Positions 43,370 to 53,685 are shown, counted from the first letter of the stretch. The stretch: 64,000 bases of DNA from Neptunicoccus cionae (GCF_002860325.1 NZ_PKOJ01000006.1:1-64000), one strand, 5' to 3'. Program-made: numbers and translations. Notes: a model not told the origin generated them from the sequence alone.

Positions 43370-45529
43370 ATGACCGATCCGGCAATCACCGAAAAACTTA
43401 TCAAAGATCACGGCCTCAATGCGGAAGAATACCAGCGTATTCTCGACCTGATCGGTCGGGAGCCGACCTTCACCGAACTGGGCATTTTTTCGGCCATGTG
43501 GAACGAGCATTGTTCCTACAAGTCCTCCAAAAAATGGCTGCGCACCCTGCCTACCGAAGGCCCTCAGGTGATCTGTGGTCCGGGCGAAAACGCAGGTATC
43601 GTCGATATTGGCGACGGGCAATGTGTGGTGTTCAAAATGGAAAGCCACAACCACCCGTCTTACATCGAGCCCTATCAGGGGGCAGCCACAGGCGTCGGCG
43701 GCATTTTGCGCGATGTGTTCACAATGGGCGCCCGCCCGATTGCGGCGATGAATTCCCTGTCCTTCGGAGAGATCACCCACCCGAAAACCAGATCGCTGGT
43801 GTCCGGCGTGGTCGAAGGTGTGGGCGGATATGGCAACTGTTTCGGCGTCCCAACCGTTGGCGGCGAGTTGCGCTTTCACAAAGCCTATAACGGTAACTGT
43901 CTGGTAAATGCCTTTGCTGCCGGTCTGGCTGAAACGGACGGGATTTTCTACTCGGCAGCTTCCGGTGTCGGGATGCCTGTTGTGTATCTCGGCGCAAAGA
44001 CCGGTCGTGACGGTGTCGGCGGCGCAACAATGGCCAGTGCGGAATTTGACGACACAATCGAAGAAAAACGCCCGACCGTTCAGGTTGGTGACCCGTTCAC
44101 CGAAAAACGCCTGATGGAAGCAACGCTGGAGCTGATGCAAACCGGTGCTGTGATCTCAATTCAGGATATGGGCGCTGCGGGCCTGACCTGTTCTGCCGTT
44201 GAAATGGGTGACAAAGGCAATCTGGGCGTGCGTCTGAACCTTGAAGACGTACCGATCCGCGAAGACAACATGACCGCCTATGAAATGATGCTGTCAGAGT
44301 CTCAGGAACGGATGCTGATGGTTCTGAAACCGGAACTGGAAGCCGAAGCCAAAGCCGTTTTCGACAAATGGGATCTGGATTTTGCCATCGTGGGCGAAAC
44401 CATCGCGGAAGACCGCTTCCTGATTATGCACAACGGTGAAGTCAAAGCCGACCTGCCGCTGAAGGCCCTGTCCGGCACAGCGCCGGAATATGACCGCCCT
44501 TGGGTGGAAACACCGGCGGCGGCCGCTGTTGGCGATGTGCCTGCGATCAACCCGGTCGAGGCGCTTATGACGCTGGTGTCCTCGCCCAACTACGCCTCGC
44601 GGGCATGGGTTTACGAACAGTATGATACGATGGTGATGGCCGACACAGTGAAACGCCCCGGTTCTGACGCCGGTGTTATTCGTGTACACGGCACACCTAA
44701 GGCGCTGGCCTTCACCTCCGATGTGACCCCGCGCTATTGCAAGGCCAACCCCCTTGAGGGTGGCAAGCAGGCCGTGGCCGAAGCCTATCGCAATCTCTGC
44801 GCAACAGGCGCCAAACCTCTGGCAACAACCGATAACATGAACTTCGGCAACCCTGAAAAGCCCGAGATCATGGGCCAGTTTGTCGGCTGCATCAAAGGCA
44901 TCGGAGAAGCCTGTACCGCGCTTGATATGCCCATCGTTTCGGGCAACGTCAGCCTGTACAACGAAACCGATGGTGTTGGCATCCTGCCGACTCCAACCAT
45001 CGGCGCTGTCGGGCTGCTCTCCTCGCTGGAAGAGCTGATCGGCACGCAGGCGCAGGATGGAGATGCGCTGGTTCTGATCGGAGAGACCACAGGCCATCTT
45101 GGCCAGTCGGCCCTTCTCAAAGAACTATTCGATCGCGAAGACGGCGATGCCCCCTATGTAGATCTGGAAAAGGAACGCGCCGCAGGTGAATTTATCCGCG
45201 CGCTTCAGTCCAAAGGTCTGATCACAGCGGCACATGATTTGTCCGACGGTGGTCTGGCGCTGGCCGTGGCGGATATGGCCTTTGCTTCCAACTGCGGTGT
45301 CACGGTTAAAGACGGCGATGCAGGCTGGTTCTTCGGCGAAGATCAGGCCCGCTATCTGGTGGCAACCGGCAATGCGGATGCTGTTCTTGAAGCAGCCCGT
45401 GACGCTGGTGTACCTGCCGAAACCATCGGTAGCTTCGGGGGCAATGACATTACCCTCGGATCAGAGTCCCTGCCCCTTTCCACAGCACGGGCCGGATTTG
45501 CCGAGTGCTTGCCAAAGGTGTTCGGCTGA
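43370..45529 (+). CDS. purL: Phosphoribosylformylglycinamidine synthase subunit PurL
   Basis: This 719-residue small-type PurL converts FGAR to FGAM in purine synthesis, working with PurS and PurQ, which are not in the window. Family motifs include [11 protein letters not shown] near residue 42, [44 protein letters not shown], and the late ALVNNSE-like [17 protein letters not shown] at 43370 is chosen because the upstream in-frame stretch is not PurL-like. Confidence 0.97.
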   Translation: MTDPAITEKLIKDHGLNAEEYQRILDLIGREPTFTELGIFSAMWNEHCSYKSSKKWLRTLPTEGPQVICGPGENAGIVDIGDGQCVVFKMESHNHPSYIEPYQGAATGVGGILRDVFTMGARPIAAMNSLSFGEITHPKTRSLVSGVVEGVGGYGNCFGVPTVGGELRFHKAYNGNCLVNAFAAGLAETDGIFYSAASGVGMPVVYLGAKTGRDGVGGATMASAEFDDTIEEKRPTVQVGDPFTEKRLMEATLELMQTGAVISIQDMGAAGLTCSAVEMGDKGNLGVRLNLEDVPIREDNMTAYEMMLSESQERMLMVLKPELEAEAKAVFDKWDLDFAIVGETIAEDRFLIMHNGEVKADLPLKALSGTAPEYDRPWVETPAAAAVGDVPAINPVEALMTLVSSPNYASRAWVYEQYDTMVMADTVKRPGSDAGVIRVHGTPKALAFTSDVTPRYCKANPLEGGKQAVAEAYRNLCATGAKPLATTDNMNFGNPEKPEIMGQFVGCIKGIGEACTALDMPIVSGNVSLYNETDGVGILPTPTIGAVGLLSSLEELIGTQAQDGDALVLIGETTGHLGQSALLKELFDREDGDAPYVDLEKERAAGEFIRALQSKGLITAAHDLSDGGLALAVADMAFASNCGVTVKDGDAGWFFGEDQARYLVATGNADAVLEAARDAGVPAETIGSFGGNDITLGSESLPLSTARAGFAECLPKVFG

Positions 45530-45584
45530 TCCACAAAGACGCCGAGCGCCGTTTAACGGTACAACGACACAAGAGGAATACGCT

Positions 45585-45821
45585 ATGCCTATGTCCGCCC
45601 CAGAAATCGAAAGCCTGCTTCGCGAAGCCTTTCCGACCGCCGACATTACTGTTCAAGGCGATGACGGTGTGCACATGGCCGCCCATGTGGTGGCCGAAGA
45701 ATTTGCCGGTAAGAACCGCGTCGCACAACAGCGGATGGTTTATGCCGCACTAAAGGGCAAGATGGACGGTCCCTCCGGTGAATTGCACGCGCTGGCCCTG
45801 ACCACCAAAGCCAAAGAATAA
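45585..45821 (+). CDS. BolA-family protein
   Basis: The 78-residue protein has the BolA domain (IESLLREAFPTADITVQGDDGVHMAAHVVAEEFAGKNRVAQQRMVYAALKGKM), with the conserved FxGKxxxxRHRxVY-like region as FAGKNRVAQQRMVY. BolA proteins pair with monothiol glutaredoxins to hold a [2Fe-2S] cluster, and grxD lies 112 bp downstream. AGAGGAA precedes ATG at 45585. Confidence 0.94.
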   Translation: MPMSAPEIESLLREAFPTADITVQGDDGVHMAAHVVAEEFAGKNRVAQQRMVYAALKGKMDGPSGELHALALTTKAKE

Positions 45822-45933
45822 GCGCAAATGCGCCGCAACGTGGCGCAGATGTGAACCGCCCGTGCCATTGTAATTCGCCAATCCACTGATATATGATCTG
45901 GCAAACGCGGCACTCCGCAGCAAGGATACCAAT

Positions 45934-46296
45934 ATGACCGACACAAACGCACAAATTCAGGAAACCGTGGACAACAACGATGTTGTTTTGTTCATGAAAG
46001 GCACGGCCTCTATGCCACAATGCGGGTTTTCCTCGCGCGTGGCAGGGGTTTTGAACTACATGGGTGTGAATTTCACCGATGTAAACGTGCTGGCCGATGA
46101 CGCAATCCGTCAGGGCATCAAGGATTTTTCCGACTGGCCAACAATTCCGCAGCTTTACGTCAAGGGCGAGTTCGTGGGCGGTTGTGACATCATCACGGAA
46201 ATGACCCTCTCCGGGGAGTTGGACACGCTGTTCGACGAAAACGGTGTGGCCTACGACAAAGATGCAGCGGCCAAGATCCGCGAAGCAAACGGCTGA
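45934..46296 (+). CDS. grxD: Monothiol glutaredoxin Grx4
   Basis: GrxD (120 residues, normal length) carries or transfers [2Fe-2S] clusters. The CGFS active site (PQCGFSSRV near residue 31), the [19 protein letters not shown] glutathione-binding block and the family C-terminus are present. The gene order bolA-grxD is the common pairing of partners. Confidence 0.97.
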   Translation: MTDTNAQIQETVDNNDVVLFMKGTASMPQCGFSSRVAGVLNYMGVNFTDVNVLADDAIRQGIKDFSDWPTIPQLYVKGEFVGGCDIITEMTLSGELDTLFDENGVAYDKDAAAKIREANG

Positions 46297-46340
46297 TCCG
46301 GTCGGCCGTTGCGCCGGTTTCAGGAACGCCAATACAGAAA

Positions 46341-46375
46341 AACGCCGGAAGAGAACATCTTCCGGCGTTTTTTAT
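46341..46375. terminator. Bidirectional terminator between grxD and zapA
   Basis: A 12-bp perfect stem (46341-46352 with 46358-46369), a 5-nt loop and T-runs on both strands. It serves two convergent genes. Confidence 0.95.
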
Positions 46376-46400
46376 TTAAATCTTAAGCTTGTAGAGAGCG

Positions 46401-47024
46401 TCAGTCTTGTTTTTGCAAACGCTGCGCGGCTTCTTCCATCCGCTCTACCATTGATCGCATTACCGCTACGGCTGAATCTTTGGCAGCGCGGGCTTCTTCA
46501 ATTTTGGCTTCGGCTTCATCCGCTCTGGACTGGGCCTCTTCCAGTTTCGCCTCAGCCGCTTTCGCCCGATCCTCTGCCGCATCACGGGCAGCCTTGAGAT
46601 CTGCAAGTACCGCTTCTGCGGCTTCCCGCTCGGCCTTGGCGTTTTCGGCTTCAGAGCCTGCGCTGTGGGTCTTGGATTGCATTTCTGCCAATTCGGCACG
46701 CAGTTCCGCCAGTTCGGCCTGCGCCGCGCCCAACTGGGCCTCGGTCTTGCGGGCACGCTTTATCACGGCCTCGTCTTCGGCGGACAGCGCGATCTGGGGG
46801 GACGGTGCCTGTTTCAACTGGTCTTCCAGACTTGCGGTTTTATCCGCAAGCATCAGGCCCGACATCAGCAGCATCCGCGTTTCCGGCATCCGGCCAAGCG
46901 CTTCGTTCAAGGCGCTGGCTTCATTGTCAAGAAGCAGGGCAGCGGATTGCAGGAAGTGCTCCTCCCCGTCACGGCAGGCAACTTCAAATTCCCGTCCGCC
47001 GATGGATACTCTTACTTCAGCCAT
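46401..47024 (-). CDS. zapA: ZapA-family cell-division protein with extended coiled coil
   Basis: The N-terminal 65 residues are ZapA-like (RVSIGGREFEVACRDGEEHFLQSAALLLDNEA, then MLLMSGLMLADK), which cross-links FtsZ filaments at mid-cell. Residues 70-207 form a long Ala/Glu coiled coil, about twice the usual length of the family. The gene follows a second coiled-coil gene by 1 bp, so they are likely a functional pair. ATG at 47024 is clear. Confidence 0.87.
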   Translation of the reverse strand: MAEVRVSIGGREFEVACRDGEEHFLQSAALLLDNEASALNEALGRMPETRMLLMSGLMLADKTASLEDQLKQAPSPQIALSAEDEAVIKRARKTEAQLGAAQAELAELRAELAEMQSKTHSAGSEAENAKAEREAAEAVLADLKAARDAAEDRAKAAEAKLEEAQSRADEAEAKIEEARAAKDSAVAVMRSMVERMEEAAQRLQKQD

Positions 47025-47025
47025 A

Positions 47026-47526
47026 TTAATTGCCCTCCACGAGAGGCGTCATTCTGGCAAGGATGCCATTTACTTCTTCAAGATCCACATCGCGCTGTTC
47101 CTTGATCTGGTTCAGCTCGGCCTCAAGCGAGGCATTGATAAGGTCGGCATCGCCTACATGTTCTTCATTCTGCTTGCGCAGACCGCTGTTCAGCTTTTTG
47201 AGGTGTTTGTTGTACTGGCGCGCCTTGGCGAGGTTTTTCTCGTTGGTCTCGCGCGCTTTGTCGAGCGTATCGATCTGTTTGACCAATGACATGCGCTGGC
47301 TTTCAGCCTTCTCTTCGGCGGCCTTGCGCTCTGCTTCCACTTCGTCGATCCGCGCCTTCGCTTCGTCGAGCGCGTCTTGCGCCGTGCTCAATTCTTCTTG
47401 AAGCCGTTCGATTTTGGCAGCCTGTTCTTCAAGCTTTCCTGCATCTGCACTGTTGTCTGCGGCATCTTCGAAAACCGCCAGCGCCGCATCAAAACGCGCT
47501 TGAATCTTAGGAAATTGTGTCATCAT
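47026..47526 (-). CDS. Coiled-coil protein upstream of zapA
   Basis: The 166-residue product is almost entirely a coiled coil (residues 25-140), with an Asp/Glu-rich C-terminus (EQRDVDLEEVNGILARMTPLVEGN). I recognise no named family, although this gene before zapA is conserved in roseobacters as far as I know. Two adjacent ATG codons (47526 and 47523) follow AGGTGA. Given the position it probably works with ZapA in division. Confidence 0.75.
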   Translation of the reverse strand: MMTQFPKIQARFDAALAVFEDAADNSADAGKLEEQAAKIERLQEELSTAQDALDEAKARIDEVEAERKAAEEKAESQRMSLVKQIDTLDKARETNEKNLAKARQYNKHLKKLNSGLRKQNEEHVGDADLINASLEAELNQIKEQRDVDLEEVNGILARMTPLVEGN

Positions 47527-47730
47527 TTCACCTACTGCTCGTGTCTGACAGCCTGTCAACTGCTCGCGAATCATTTTTATGAGGCCATTATGACCATTTT
47601 CCTAGTGGAAAAACAATTCGCTGCGAAAGAAAGCTGATGTAAACCCATTTCAATCGCTTGACCAACCTTGCTGAGTTGCTATCACAGGGCAACCATTCCC
47701 AAGCGCATCCCCCCGAAGAAAGGGCCTTTC

Positions 47731-49749
47731 GTGGACATTTCAGAGCTTAAGATCAACCATCCCGACCATTGGAAAAAAGCCGCAGCCTTGCGCATTCTGG
47801 CAGCAGACGCCGTCCATGCCGCAGCGTCCGGACACCAGGGCATGCCAATCGGTATGGCCGATGCAGCGACTGTGCTTTTTGAGAAACACCTGAAGTTTGA
47901 TGCGGCCAATCCAGACTGGCCGGATCGGGACCGTTTTGTGCTTTCTGCCGGACACGGCTCCATGCTGCTTTACGGTCTGCTGCACCTGACGGGCTATGAA
48001 GACATGACCATGGAGGAAATTCGCAATTTCCGCCAGTGGGGCGCGAAAACTGCCGGCCATCCGGAATACGGCCACGCCAAAGGGATCGAAACGACGACCG
48101 GCCCACTCGGTCAGGGCATCGCAACAGCTGTTGGTATGGCAATGGCCGAACAGTCGATGGCCGCACGGTTCAACAAATCCGTAGTGGACCACTACACCTA
48201 TGTTATCGCAGGTGACGGCTGCCTGATGGAAGGCGTCAGCCACGAAGCTATTGGCCTTGCAGGGAAACAGAAGCTGGGCAAGCTGATTGTACTGTGGGAT
48301 GACAACAACATCTCTATCGACGGCAAGATCGAACTTTCCGACATCACCGACCAGAAAAAACGGTTCAAGGCAGCAGGCTGGTCCGTATTTGAATGCGACG
48401 GCCACAACCCCGATGAAATCGACGCCGCCCTGACCGCTGCGAAGAAATCCAACACGCCTTCGATGATCGCCTGCAAAACCACCATCGCTGTCGGTGTTGA
48501 AGGCGTGCAGGACACGAACAAAGGCCACGGCTACGCCATTAAGGATGCGCAACTGGAACAGATGCGCGAATTTTATGACTGGCCCTACCCCGCCTTTGAA
48601 ATCCCTGCCGCCATTAAATCCGCATGGGAAGCCATCGGTTCCCGTGGGAATGAAGAATTCAACGCCTGGAACGAGCGTCTGGCACAGCTTTCAGATAACC
48701 GTCAGTCCGAATTCAACCGCGTGATCAGCGGCACACCGCACAAACGTCTGTCTGCGGTGATCAAGCAGCTCAAGCGCAAGGTTTCCGAAGAGCAGCCGAA
48801 AAAGGCGACACGGGCCTCCAGCCAGATGGCTCTGGAAGTGATCAACCCGATCATGAAAGAAACCATCGGTGGCTCTGCCGACCTGACAGGATCCAACAAT
48901 ACCCTGACCGACGGGCTTGGCTGGTTCGAGCCGGGCAACCGCAAGGGCCGCCACGTGGCCTACGGCATTCGCGAACACGGCATGGCCGCTGCGATGAACG
49001 GTATGGCGCTGCACGGTGGTGTCCGCCCTTACGGCGGGACATTCATGTGCTTCACCGACTATGCCCGTCCAGCCATGCGTCTGGCAGCGCTTATGGGTGT
49101 GCCTTCGGTATTTGTGATGACCCACGACAGCATCGGTCTTGGCGAAGACGGTCCGACCCACCAGCCGATCGAACATCTGGCGATTTCCCGCGCAACACCG
49201 AATACTTGGGTGTTCCGTCCGGCCGACACAGTGGAAACCGCAGAAGCCTGGGAACTGGCGATGTCTTCCAAGTCCACGCCTTCTGTCCTCTCCCTGACCC
49301 GTCAGGGTGTGCGCACGGTACGCACCAAACACACCAACAAGAACATGACCGCACAAGGCGCCTATGTTCTGGCTGAAGCCGAGGGCAAACGTCAGGCGAT
49401 CCTGCTTGCCACCGGCTCCGAGGTGGAAATCGCACTGGATGCGCGCGACAAGCTGCAAGCGCTTGGGATCGGCACACGGGTTGTATCCATGCCATGCTGG
49501 GAACTGTTTGAAGCACAGGACGAAGCCTACCGCCGCAAGGTCCTGCCAGCCGGTCCGGTACGTGTCGGGATCGAGGCTGCCGCCCGCTTTGGTTGGGACA
49601 AATGGCTGACCGGTGAACGGGGCAAAGCCAATAAAGCGGACTTTGTAGGTATGGAAGGCTTTGGCGCTTCTGCACCCGCAGAAGAGCTTTACTCCAACTT
49701 CGGCATCACTGCCGATGCACTGGCCGAGAAAGTAAAGAACCTGCTTTAA
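47731..49749 (+). CDS. tkt: Transketolase
   Basis: Transketolase (672 residues) moves two-carbon units between sugar phosphates in the pentose-phosphate (and, where present, Calvin) pathway. TPP-binding residues are visible in [13 protein letters not shown], and the [15 protein letters not shown] start, [14 protein letters not shown] and GEDGPTHQP motifs are diagnostic. The start is probably GTG at 47731 with AAAGGG 7 nt upstream; the TTG at 47668 lacks support. It is the first of the carbon-metabolism genes on the plus strand. Confidence 0.95.
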   Translation: MDISELKINHPDHWKKAAALRILAADAVHAAASGHQGMPIGMADAATVLFEKHLKFDAANPDWPDRDRFVLSAGHGSMLLYGLLHLTGYEDMTMEEIRNFRQWGAKTAGHPEYGHAKGIETTTGPLGQGIATAVGMAMAEQSMAARFNKSVVDHYTYVIAGDGCLMEGVSHEAIGLAGKQKLGKLIVLWDDNNISIDGKIELSDITDQKKRFKAAGWSVFECDGHNPDEIDAALTAAKKSNTPSMIACKTTIAVGVEGVQDTNKGHGYAIKDAQLEQMREFYDWPYPAFEIPAAIKSAWEAIGSRGNEEFNAWNERLAQLSDNRQSEFNRVISGTPHKRLSAVIKQLKRKVSEEQPKKATRASSQMALEVINPIMKETIGGSADLTGSNNTLTDGLGWFEPGNRKGRHVAYGIREHGMAAAMNGMALHGGVRPYGGTFMCFTDYARPAMRLAALMGVPSVFVMTHDSIGLGEDGPTHQPIEHLAISRATPNTWVFRPADTVETAEAWELAMSSKSTPSVLSLTRQGVRTVRTKHTNKNMTAQGAYVLAEAEGKRQAILLATGSEVEIALDARDKLQALGIGTRVVSMPCWELFEAQDEAYRRKVLPAGPVRVGIEAAARFGWDKWLTGERGKANKADFVGMEGFGASAPAEELYSNFGITADALAEKVKNLL

Positions 49750-49777
49750 CGTTAACATCCGACTTTAACGTTAACAT
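49744..49777. promoter_or_regulatory. Tandem TTTAACGTTAAC operator-like sites between tkt and gap
   Basis: CTTTAACGTTAACAT occurs at 49744-49758 and again at 49763-49777, 19 bp apart. The core TTAACGTTAA is a palindrome with a central CG, the style of LacI-family operators. The first copy includes the tkt stop codon. A CceR/PckR-type regulator of central carbon genes is a reasonable guess; it cannot be proven here. Confidence 0.6.
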
Positions 49778-49789
49778 AGCCACTAAACG

Positions 49790-49819
49790 AGACGCCCGAA
49801 GGTTCCCTTTCGGGCGTCT
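49790..49819 (+). terminator. 11-bp hairpin after tkt
   Basis: Arms 49790-49800 and 49809-49819 pair perfectly with an 8-nt loop. The following TGCGTTTACG is only weakly T-rich. It could end tkt transcription or form part of the gap leader. Confidence 0.6.
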
Positions 49820-49893
49820 TGCGTTTACGCGGTTCGTAACGAGTGGTGAGCTATCCCGCCCACCACATCTCTTTCGGACTTTAGGAGAATACC

Positions 49894-50895
49894 ATGGCTG
49901 TCAAAGTCGCCATTAACGGATTTGGCCGGATCGGTCGCTGCACATTGGCCCACATCATTGAGAGCGGACGGGACGACATCGAAGTTGTCGCTGTTAACGC
50001 AACAGGTCCGTTGGAAACCACAGCCCATCTTCTGAAATATGACAGCATTCACGGACGCTTTCCCGGCGAGATTACAATCGGCGAAGGCACCATGAATGTG
50101 GGCCGGAACGACATGCGGATGTTCTCTACATACAACCCTGAAGAGCTCGACTGGTCCGGTGTCGATGTGGTTCTGGAGTGCACCGGAAAATTCAACGACA
50201 AAGGTGCCTCCGAAGTCCACCTGAAACAGGGTGCGAAACGTGTCCTGAACTCTGCCCCTGCAAAAATGGCCGATAAGACAATCGTTTACGGTGTGAACCA
50301 CAACGATCTGACAGCCGAGGATCTGATTGTATCAAACGCATCCTGCACAACCAACTGTCTGGCTCCGATTGCGAAGGTTCTGAACGATGCAATCGGCATC
50401 GACAAAGGCTTTATGACCACAATCCACAGTTACACAGGCGACCAGCCAACTCTGGACCGTCGCCACAAGGATCTCTACCGTGCCCGCGCTGCCGCCATGT
50501 CGCTGATCCCGACCACAACAGGTGCAGCCAAAGCGGTAGGTCTGGTGCTGCCCGAACTGGAAGGCAAGCTGGACGGTTCTGCCATCCGTGTGCCTACTCC
50601 GAATGTTTCGGCGGTAGACCTGAAGTTTATCCCCGTACGCGATACGTCTGTTGAAGAAGTTAACGCAGCAATGAAGGCTGCTGCCGAAGGTCCGATGAAG
50701 GGCATTCTGGAATATGGCGACGAACCGACTGTTTCTATTGACTATAACCACAACACCCATTCCTCTAACTTTGCTTCGCTGCAAACTACGGTGATGGGCG
50801 GGAACCTTGTGCGCGTGCTCTCCTGGTACGATAACGAGTGGGGTTTCTCTTGCCGTATGGCCGACACGGCTGTAGCAATGGGCAAACTTATTTGA
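49894..50895 (+). CDS. gap: Glyceraldehyde-3-phosphate dehydrogenase
   Basis: Gap (333 residues) has the catalytic Cys in SNASCTTNCLAP, the GFGRIG nucleotide fold and the WYDNEWGFS C-terminal motif. At the adenosine-ribose site the usual IND is VNA (A36 in place of Asp), which in the family is linked with use of NADP(H) as well as or instead of NAD(H). So this may be the gluconeogenic or anabolic form; that is inference. AGGAG precedes ATG at 49894. It is followed by a 47-aa membrane protein and pgk. Confidence 0.96.
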   Translation: MAVKVAINGFGRIGRCTLAHIIESGRDDIEVVAVNATGPLETTAHLLKYDSIHGRFPGEITIGEGTMNVGRNDMRMFSTYNPEELDWSGVDVVLECTGKFNDKGASEVHLKQGAKRVLNSAPAKMADKTIVYGVNHNDLTAEDLIVSNASCTTNCLAPIAKVLNDAIGIDKGFMTTIHSYTGDQPTLDRRHKDLYRARAAAMSLIPTTTGAAKAVGLVLPELEGKLDGSAIRVPTPNVSAVDLKFIPVRDTSVEEVNAAMKAAAEGPMKGILEYGDEPTVSIDYNHNTHSSNFASLQTTVMGGNLVRVLSWYDNEWGFSCRMADTAVAMGKLI

Positions 50896-50906
50896 CGGGC
50901 CGCGCT

Positions 50907-50925
50907 GCCCGTTTTCCCAACGGGC
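50907..50925 (+). other. Stem-loop between gap and the small membrane gene
   Basis: A 7-bp perfect stem (50907-50913 with 50919-50925) and 5-nt loop without T-tail. It is probably an RNA-stability or spacing element. Confidence 0.35.
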
Positions 50926-50935
50926 GGCCGCGACC

Positions 50936-51079
50936 ATGAATAATACTGTAGCGATGATTTTGGGCCTGTGCCTTGTGGCACTGGTGGTGATAGATATCCA
51001 GTTCAACGAAGCCGAGTATCTCATCCTTTGGGGGCGGGAACTGCTGCGGCTGATCGACTGGATAGCTTTTTGGCGATAG
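50936..51079 (+). CDS. Small single-pass membrane protein between gap and pgk (47 aa)
   Basis: ATG at 50936 opens a 47-residue frame that is not expected by size filters: [18 protein letters not shown] is a hydrophobic anchor, then [19 protein letters not shown] is an amphipathic tail ending in WIAFWR. The stop is 8 bp before the pgk start and the frame fills the gap almost exactly. Similar tiny proteins lie after gap in other roseobacters, as far as I recall. Role unknown. Confidence 0.7.
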   Translation: MNNTVAMILGLCLVALVVIDIQFNEAEYLILWGRELLRLIDWIAFWR

Positions 51080-51087
51080 GAAACCTG

Positions 51088-52287
51088 ATGACCTGGAAAA
51101 CGCTCGACGCATTTGACCTTGCCGGAAAACGGGTGCTGACCCGTGTAGACATCAACGTACCAATGGCAGACGGAAAAGTGACCGATGCCACGCGGATTGA
51201 ACGGATCGTCCCCACGGTTAAGGAAATCGTGGATAAAGGCGGACGCGTGGTTCTGCTGGCACATTTTGGACGTCCCAAAGGAAAGACCGTGCCGGAGATG
51301 TCTCTGGTCCATCTGCTCCCTGCCCTGTCAGAGCATTTCGGCCAGCCGGTACAGTTCACCCATGACGACACTTACGAAACCGTCGTGGCCCAGACCGAAG
51401 CCCTGCAAAACGGTGAGATCCTGCTGGTGGAGAACACTCGTTTCTATCCGGGTGAAACCGCCAATGACCCCGAATTTTCGGAAAAAATGGCAGCGTTCGG
51501 AGACATCTACTGTAACGATGCCTTCTCTGCCGCCCACCGCGCGCACGCCTCTACCGCAGGCGTCGTGGCCCATCTGCCCGCTTGCGCCGGTCGCCTGATG
51601 CAGGCAGAACTGGAAGCGCTGGAAAAAGCGCTGTCCACCCCGACCCATCCGGTTGTAGCCGTGGTCGGCGGTGCCAAGGTTTCGACCAAGCTGGACCTTC
51701 TGGGCAATCTGATTCCGAAAGTAGACCAGATCATCATCGGCGGCGGCATGGCGAACACGTTTCTTGCAGCCCAAGGCGTGAACGTGGGCAAATCCCTTTG
51801 CGAGCATGATCTGCTCGACACCGCGCGCAAGATTATGGCCAAGGCCGAAGAGGGCAACTGTGAACTGGTTCTGCCCGTTGACGTTGTTACCGCTTCCGAA
51901 TTCAAAGCCGGTGCCGAGGCCCACACTTGTGACGTGAATGCCTGCCCCGCGGATCAGATGATCCTTGATGCCGGTCCGAAATCCATTGCGCGGGTCAAAT
52001 CCGTGCTGGACGCTGCGAAAACGCTGGTCTGGAACGGACCGCTTGGTGCCTTTGAAATCCCGCCTTTCAACACGGGAACAGACGCCGCTGCCTTGCACGC
52101 TGCAAGCCTGTCCAAAGCCGGACGCCTTGTCTCTGTTGCAGGGGGCGGCGATACGGTCGCCGCGCTGAACACCAGTGGTGCTGCGGATGATTTCAGCTAT
52201 ATTTCCACCGCCGGTGGCGCTTTTCTGGAGTGGCTGGAAGGTAAAACCCTGCCCGGCGTTGCCGCTCTCGAAAAAGCAAATAATTGA
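51088..52287 (+). CDS. pgk: Phosphoglycerate kinase
   Basis: Pgk (399 residues) has the usual two-domain layout with [12 protein letters not shown] near the start, the substrate-binding HFGRPKG, the nucleotide-binding [12 protein letters not shown] and [15 protein letters not shown] precedes ATG at 51088; the longer upstream frame overlaps the small membrane gene and was rejected. It catalyses ATP formation from 1,3-bisphosphoglycerate or the reverse. Confidence 0.97.
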   Translation: MTWKTLDAFDLAGKRVLTRVDINVPMADGKVTDATRIERIVPTVKEIVDKGGRVVLLAHFGRPKGKTVPEMSLVHLLPALSEHFGQPVQFTHDDTYETVVAQTEALQNGEILLVENTRFYPGETANDPEFSEKMAAFGDIYCNDAFSAAHRAHASTAGVVAHLPACAGRLMQAELEALEKALSTPTHPVVAVVGGAKVSTKLDLLGNLIPKVDQIIIGGGMANTFLAAQGVNVGKSLCEHDLLDTARKIMAKAEEGNCELVLPVDVVTASEFKAGAEAHTCDVNACPADQMILDAGPKSIARVKSVLDAAKTLVWNGPLGAFEIPPFNTGTDAAALHAASLSKAGRLVSVAGGGDTVAALNTSGAADDFSYISTAGGAFLEWLEGKTLPGVAALEKANN

Positions 52288-52325
52288 TATAAAACAACAA
52301 AACGACCAACAGAACGGACCCAGAT

Positions 52326-53219
52326 ATGCCAAACTCTGCAATGACCGAAAAAATGCAATCCGGCGCAGGCTTTATCGCTGCCCTCGATCAAAGCGGCGGC
52401 TCCACCCCCAAGGCGCTGGGGCTTTATGGTGTGAAAGAGGATGCCTATTCCAACGACGAGGAAATGTTCGACCTGATCCATGGTATGCGCGCCCGCATCG
52501 CACAAGCCCCCGCCTTTACCGGTGACAAGGTTATCGGCGCGATCCTCTTTGAAATGACTATGGACCGTGAGATCGCAGGCAAGCCCACTGCCACTTATCT
52601 GTGGGAAGAGCGGGGCGTTGTGCCGTTCTTGAAAATCGACAAAGGTCTGGAAGACGAAGCAGACGGCGTGAAACTGATGAAACCGATTGGCGGACTGGAT
52701 GCCACATTGTCCCGCGCCGCGGATGCAGGGATTTTCGGCACAAAAATGCGTTCGGTTATTGATGCAGCCTCCGATAGCGGCATTGAAGCTATCGTTGCCC
52801 AACAGTTCGAGGTTGCAGCGCAGGTCTACGGCCACGGCCTGATGCCGATCATCGAACCTGAAGTGACCATTTCCATCAACGACAAAGCCGAAGCCGAGGA
52901 ACTGCTGCTGTCTTCTATTATCCGCCATCTGGAAAAACTGCCTGAAGGCCAGCAGGTTATGTTGAAACTGACGCTGCCGGAAACAGCGAACCACTATCAA
53001 CCGCTGGTAGACCACCCTGCTGTCATGCGCGTTGTTGCTTTGTCGGGCGGTTATTCACGGGATGAGGCGAACGCCCGCCTGTCCAAAAACAACGGCATGA
53101 TCGCCAGTTTTTCCCGTGCTTTGACCGAAGGTCTCTCTGCGGATCAATCCGACGAAGAGTTTAACAAAACCATTGCTGCTACGATCGACAGCATCTGCGA
53201 GGCTTCTAACGCCTGCTAG
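52326..53219 (+). CDS. fba: Fructose-bisphosphate aldolase, class I
   Basis: The 297-residue protein is a class I (Schiff-base) aldolase: FIAALDQSGGSTPKAL at the N-terminus, PFLKIDKG and the lysine in VMLKLTLPE are typical. It has no metal-binding histidines of class II. It splits or makes fructose-1,6-bisphosphate. It lies 38 bp after pgk in the same operon. Confidence 0.95.
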   Translation: MPNSAMTEKMQSGAGFIAALDQSGGSTPKALGLYGVKEDAYSNDEEMFDLIHGMRARIAQAPAFTGDKVIGAILFEMTMDREIAGKPTATYLWEERGVVPFLKIDKGLEDEADGVKLMKPIGGLDATLSRAADAGIFGTKMRSVIDAASDSGIEAIVAQQFEVAAQVYGHGLMPIIEPEVTISINDKAEAEELLLSSIIRHLEKLPEGQQVMLKLTLPETANHYQPLVDHPAVMRVVALSGGYSRDEANARLSKNNGMIASFSRALTEGLSADQSDEEFNKTIAATIDSICEASNAC

Positions 53220-53230
53220 CCGGATTGACA

Positions 53231-53256
53231 GGGCTGCGACCGAAGGTCAGCAGCCC
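53231..53256 (+). terminator. Possible terminator hairpin after fba
   Basis: GGGCTG with CAGCCC and an inner GACC-GGTC pairing form an interrupted stem 11 bp after the fba stop. The following TTCCCCCC is not a T-run, so termination is doubtful. Confidence 0.35.
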
Positions 53257-53305
53257 TTCCCCCCGATGATCTTAAAAAAACTTTGCCAAGTGATTCGTTT
53301 TGGGA

Positions 53306-53334
53306 TTCACATCTCGATTCGCTTGGCCTATAGT
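53306..53334 (+). promoter_or_regulatory. Sigma-70 promoter of ftsB
   Basis: TTCACA (53306-53311), a 17-nt spacer and TATAGT (53329-53334) lie 46 bp before the TTG start of ftsB. Confidence 0.6.
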
Positions 53335-53379
53335 CATCGTACAACCCGTCATAAGAACGGGTCACGAGGTGAGCCAGTT

Positions 53380-53685
53380 TTGATACAGCAAGGTAAAACA
53401 GGGGCGGCGATTGGCACGGTGATGCTTTTCATCACGGCATTCCTTTTGTCTGCTTATTTCGTCTTTGCTGCTGTGCAAGGTGATTACGGCCACTTCCGCC
53501 GGGTGCAGATTGAAGCGGATGAGGCCGCTTTGAAACAGCAGTTGGCACAACTCCATGCAGAACGCGAGATCCTACAGAACAAGACCCGGCGTCTTTCAGA
53601 CAGTTACCTCGATTTGGATCTGTTGGACGAACGGGCCCGCAAGGTTCTCGGCATGGCAAGAGGGGATGAAATTATCATCCAGTAA
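53380..53685 (+). CDS. ftsB: Septum formation initiator FtsB/DivIC family
   Basis: FtsB (101 residues) has an N-terminal membrane helix (about 11-33) and a periplasmic coiled coil (40-75), followed by LDLLDERARKVLGMARGDEIII, the conserved end of the family. It links FtsL and FtsQ in the divisome. The start is TTG at 53380 with GAGGTGA 7 nt upstream. No ATG gives the full membrane segment. Confidence 0.9.
   Translation: MIQQGKTGAAIGTVMLFITAFLLSAYFVFAAVQGDYGHFRRVQIEADEAALKQQLAQLHAEREILQNKTRRLSDSYLDLDLLDERARKVLGMARGDEIIIQ

Noticed and set aside
53362-53556. Minus-strand small frame over ftsB
   Set aside because: Shadow of ftsB without RBS or domain.
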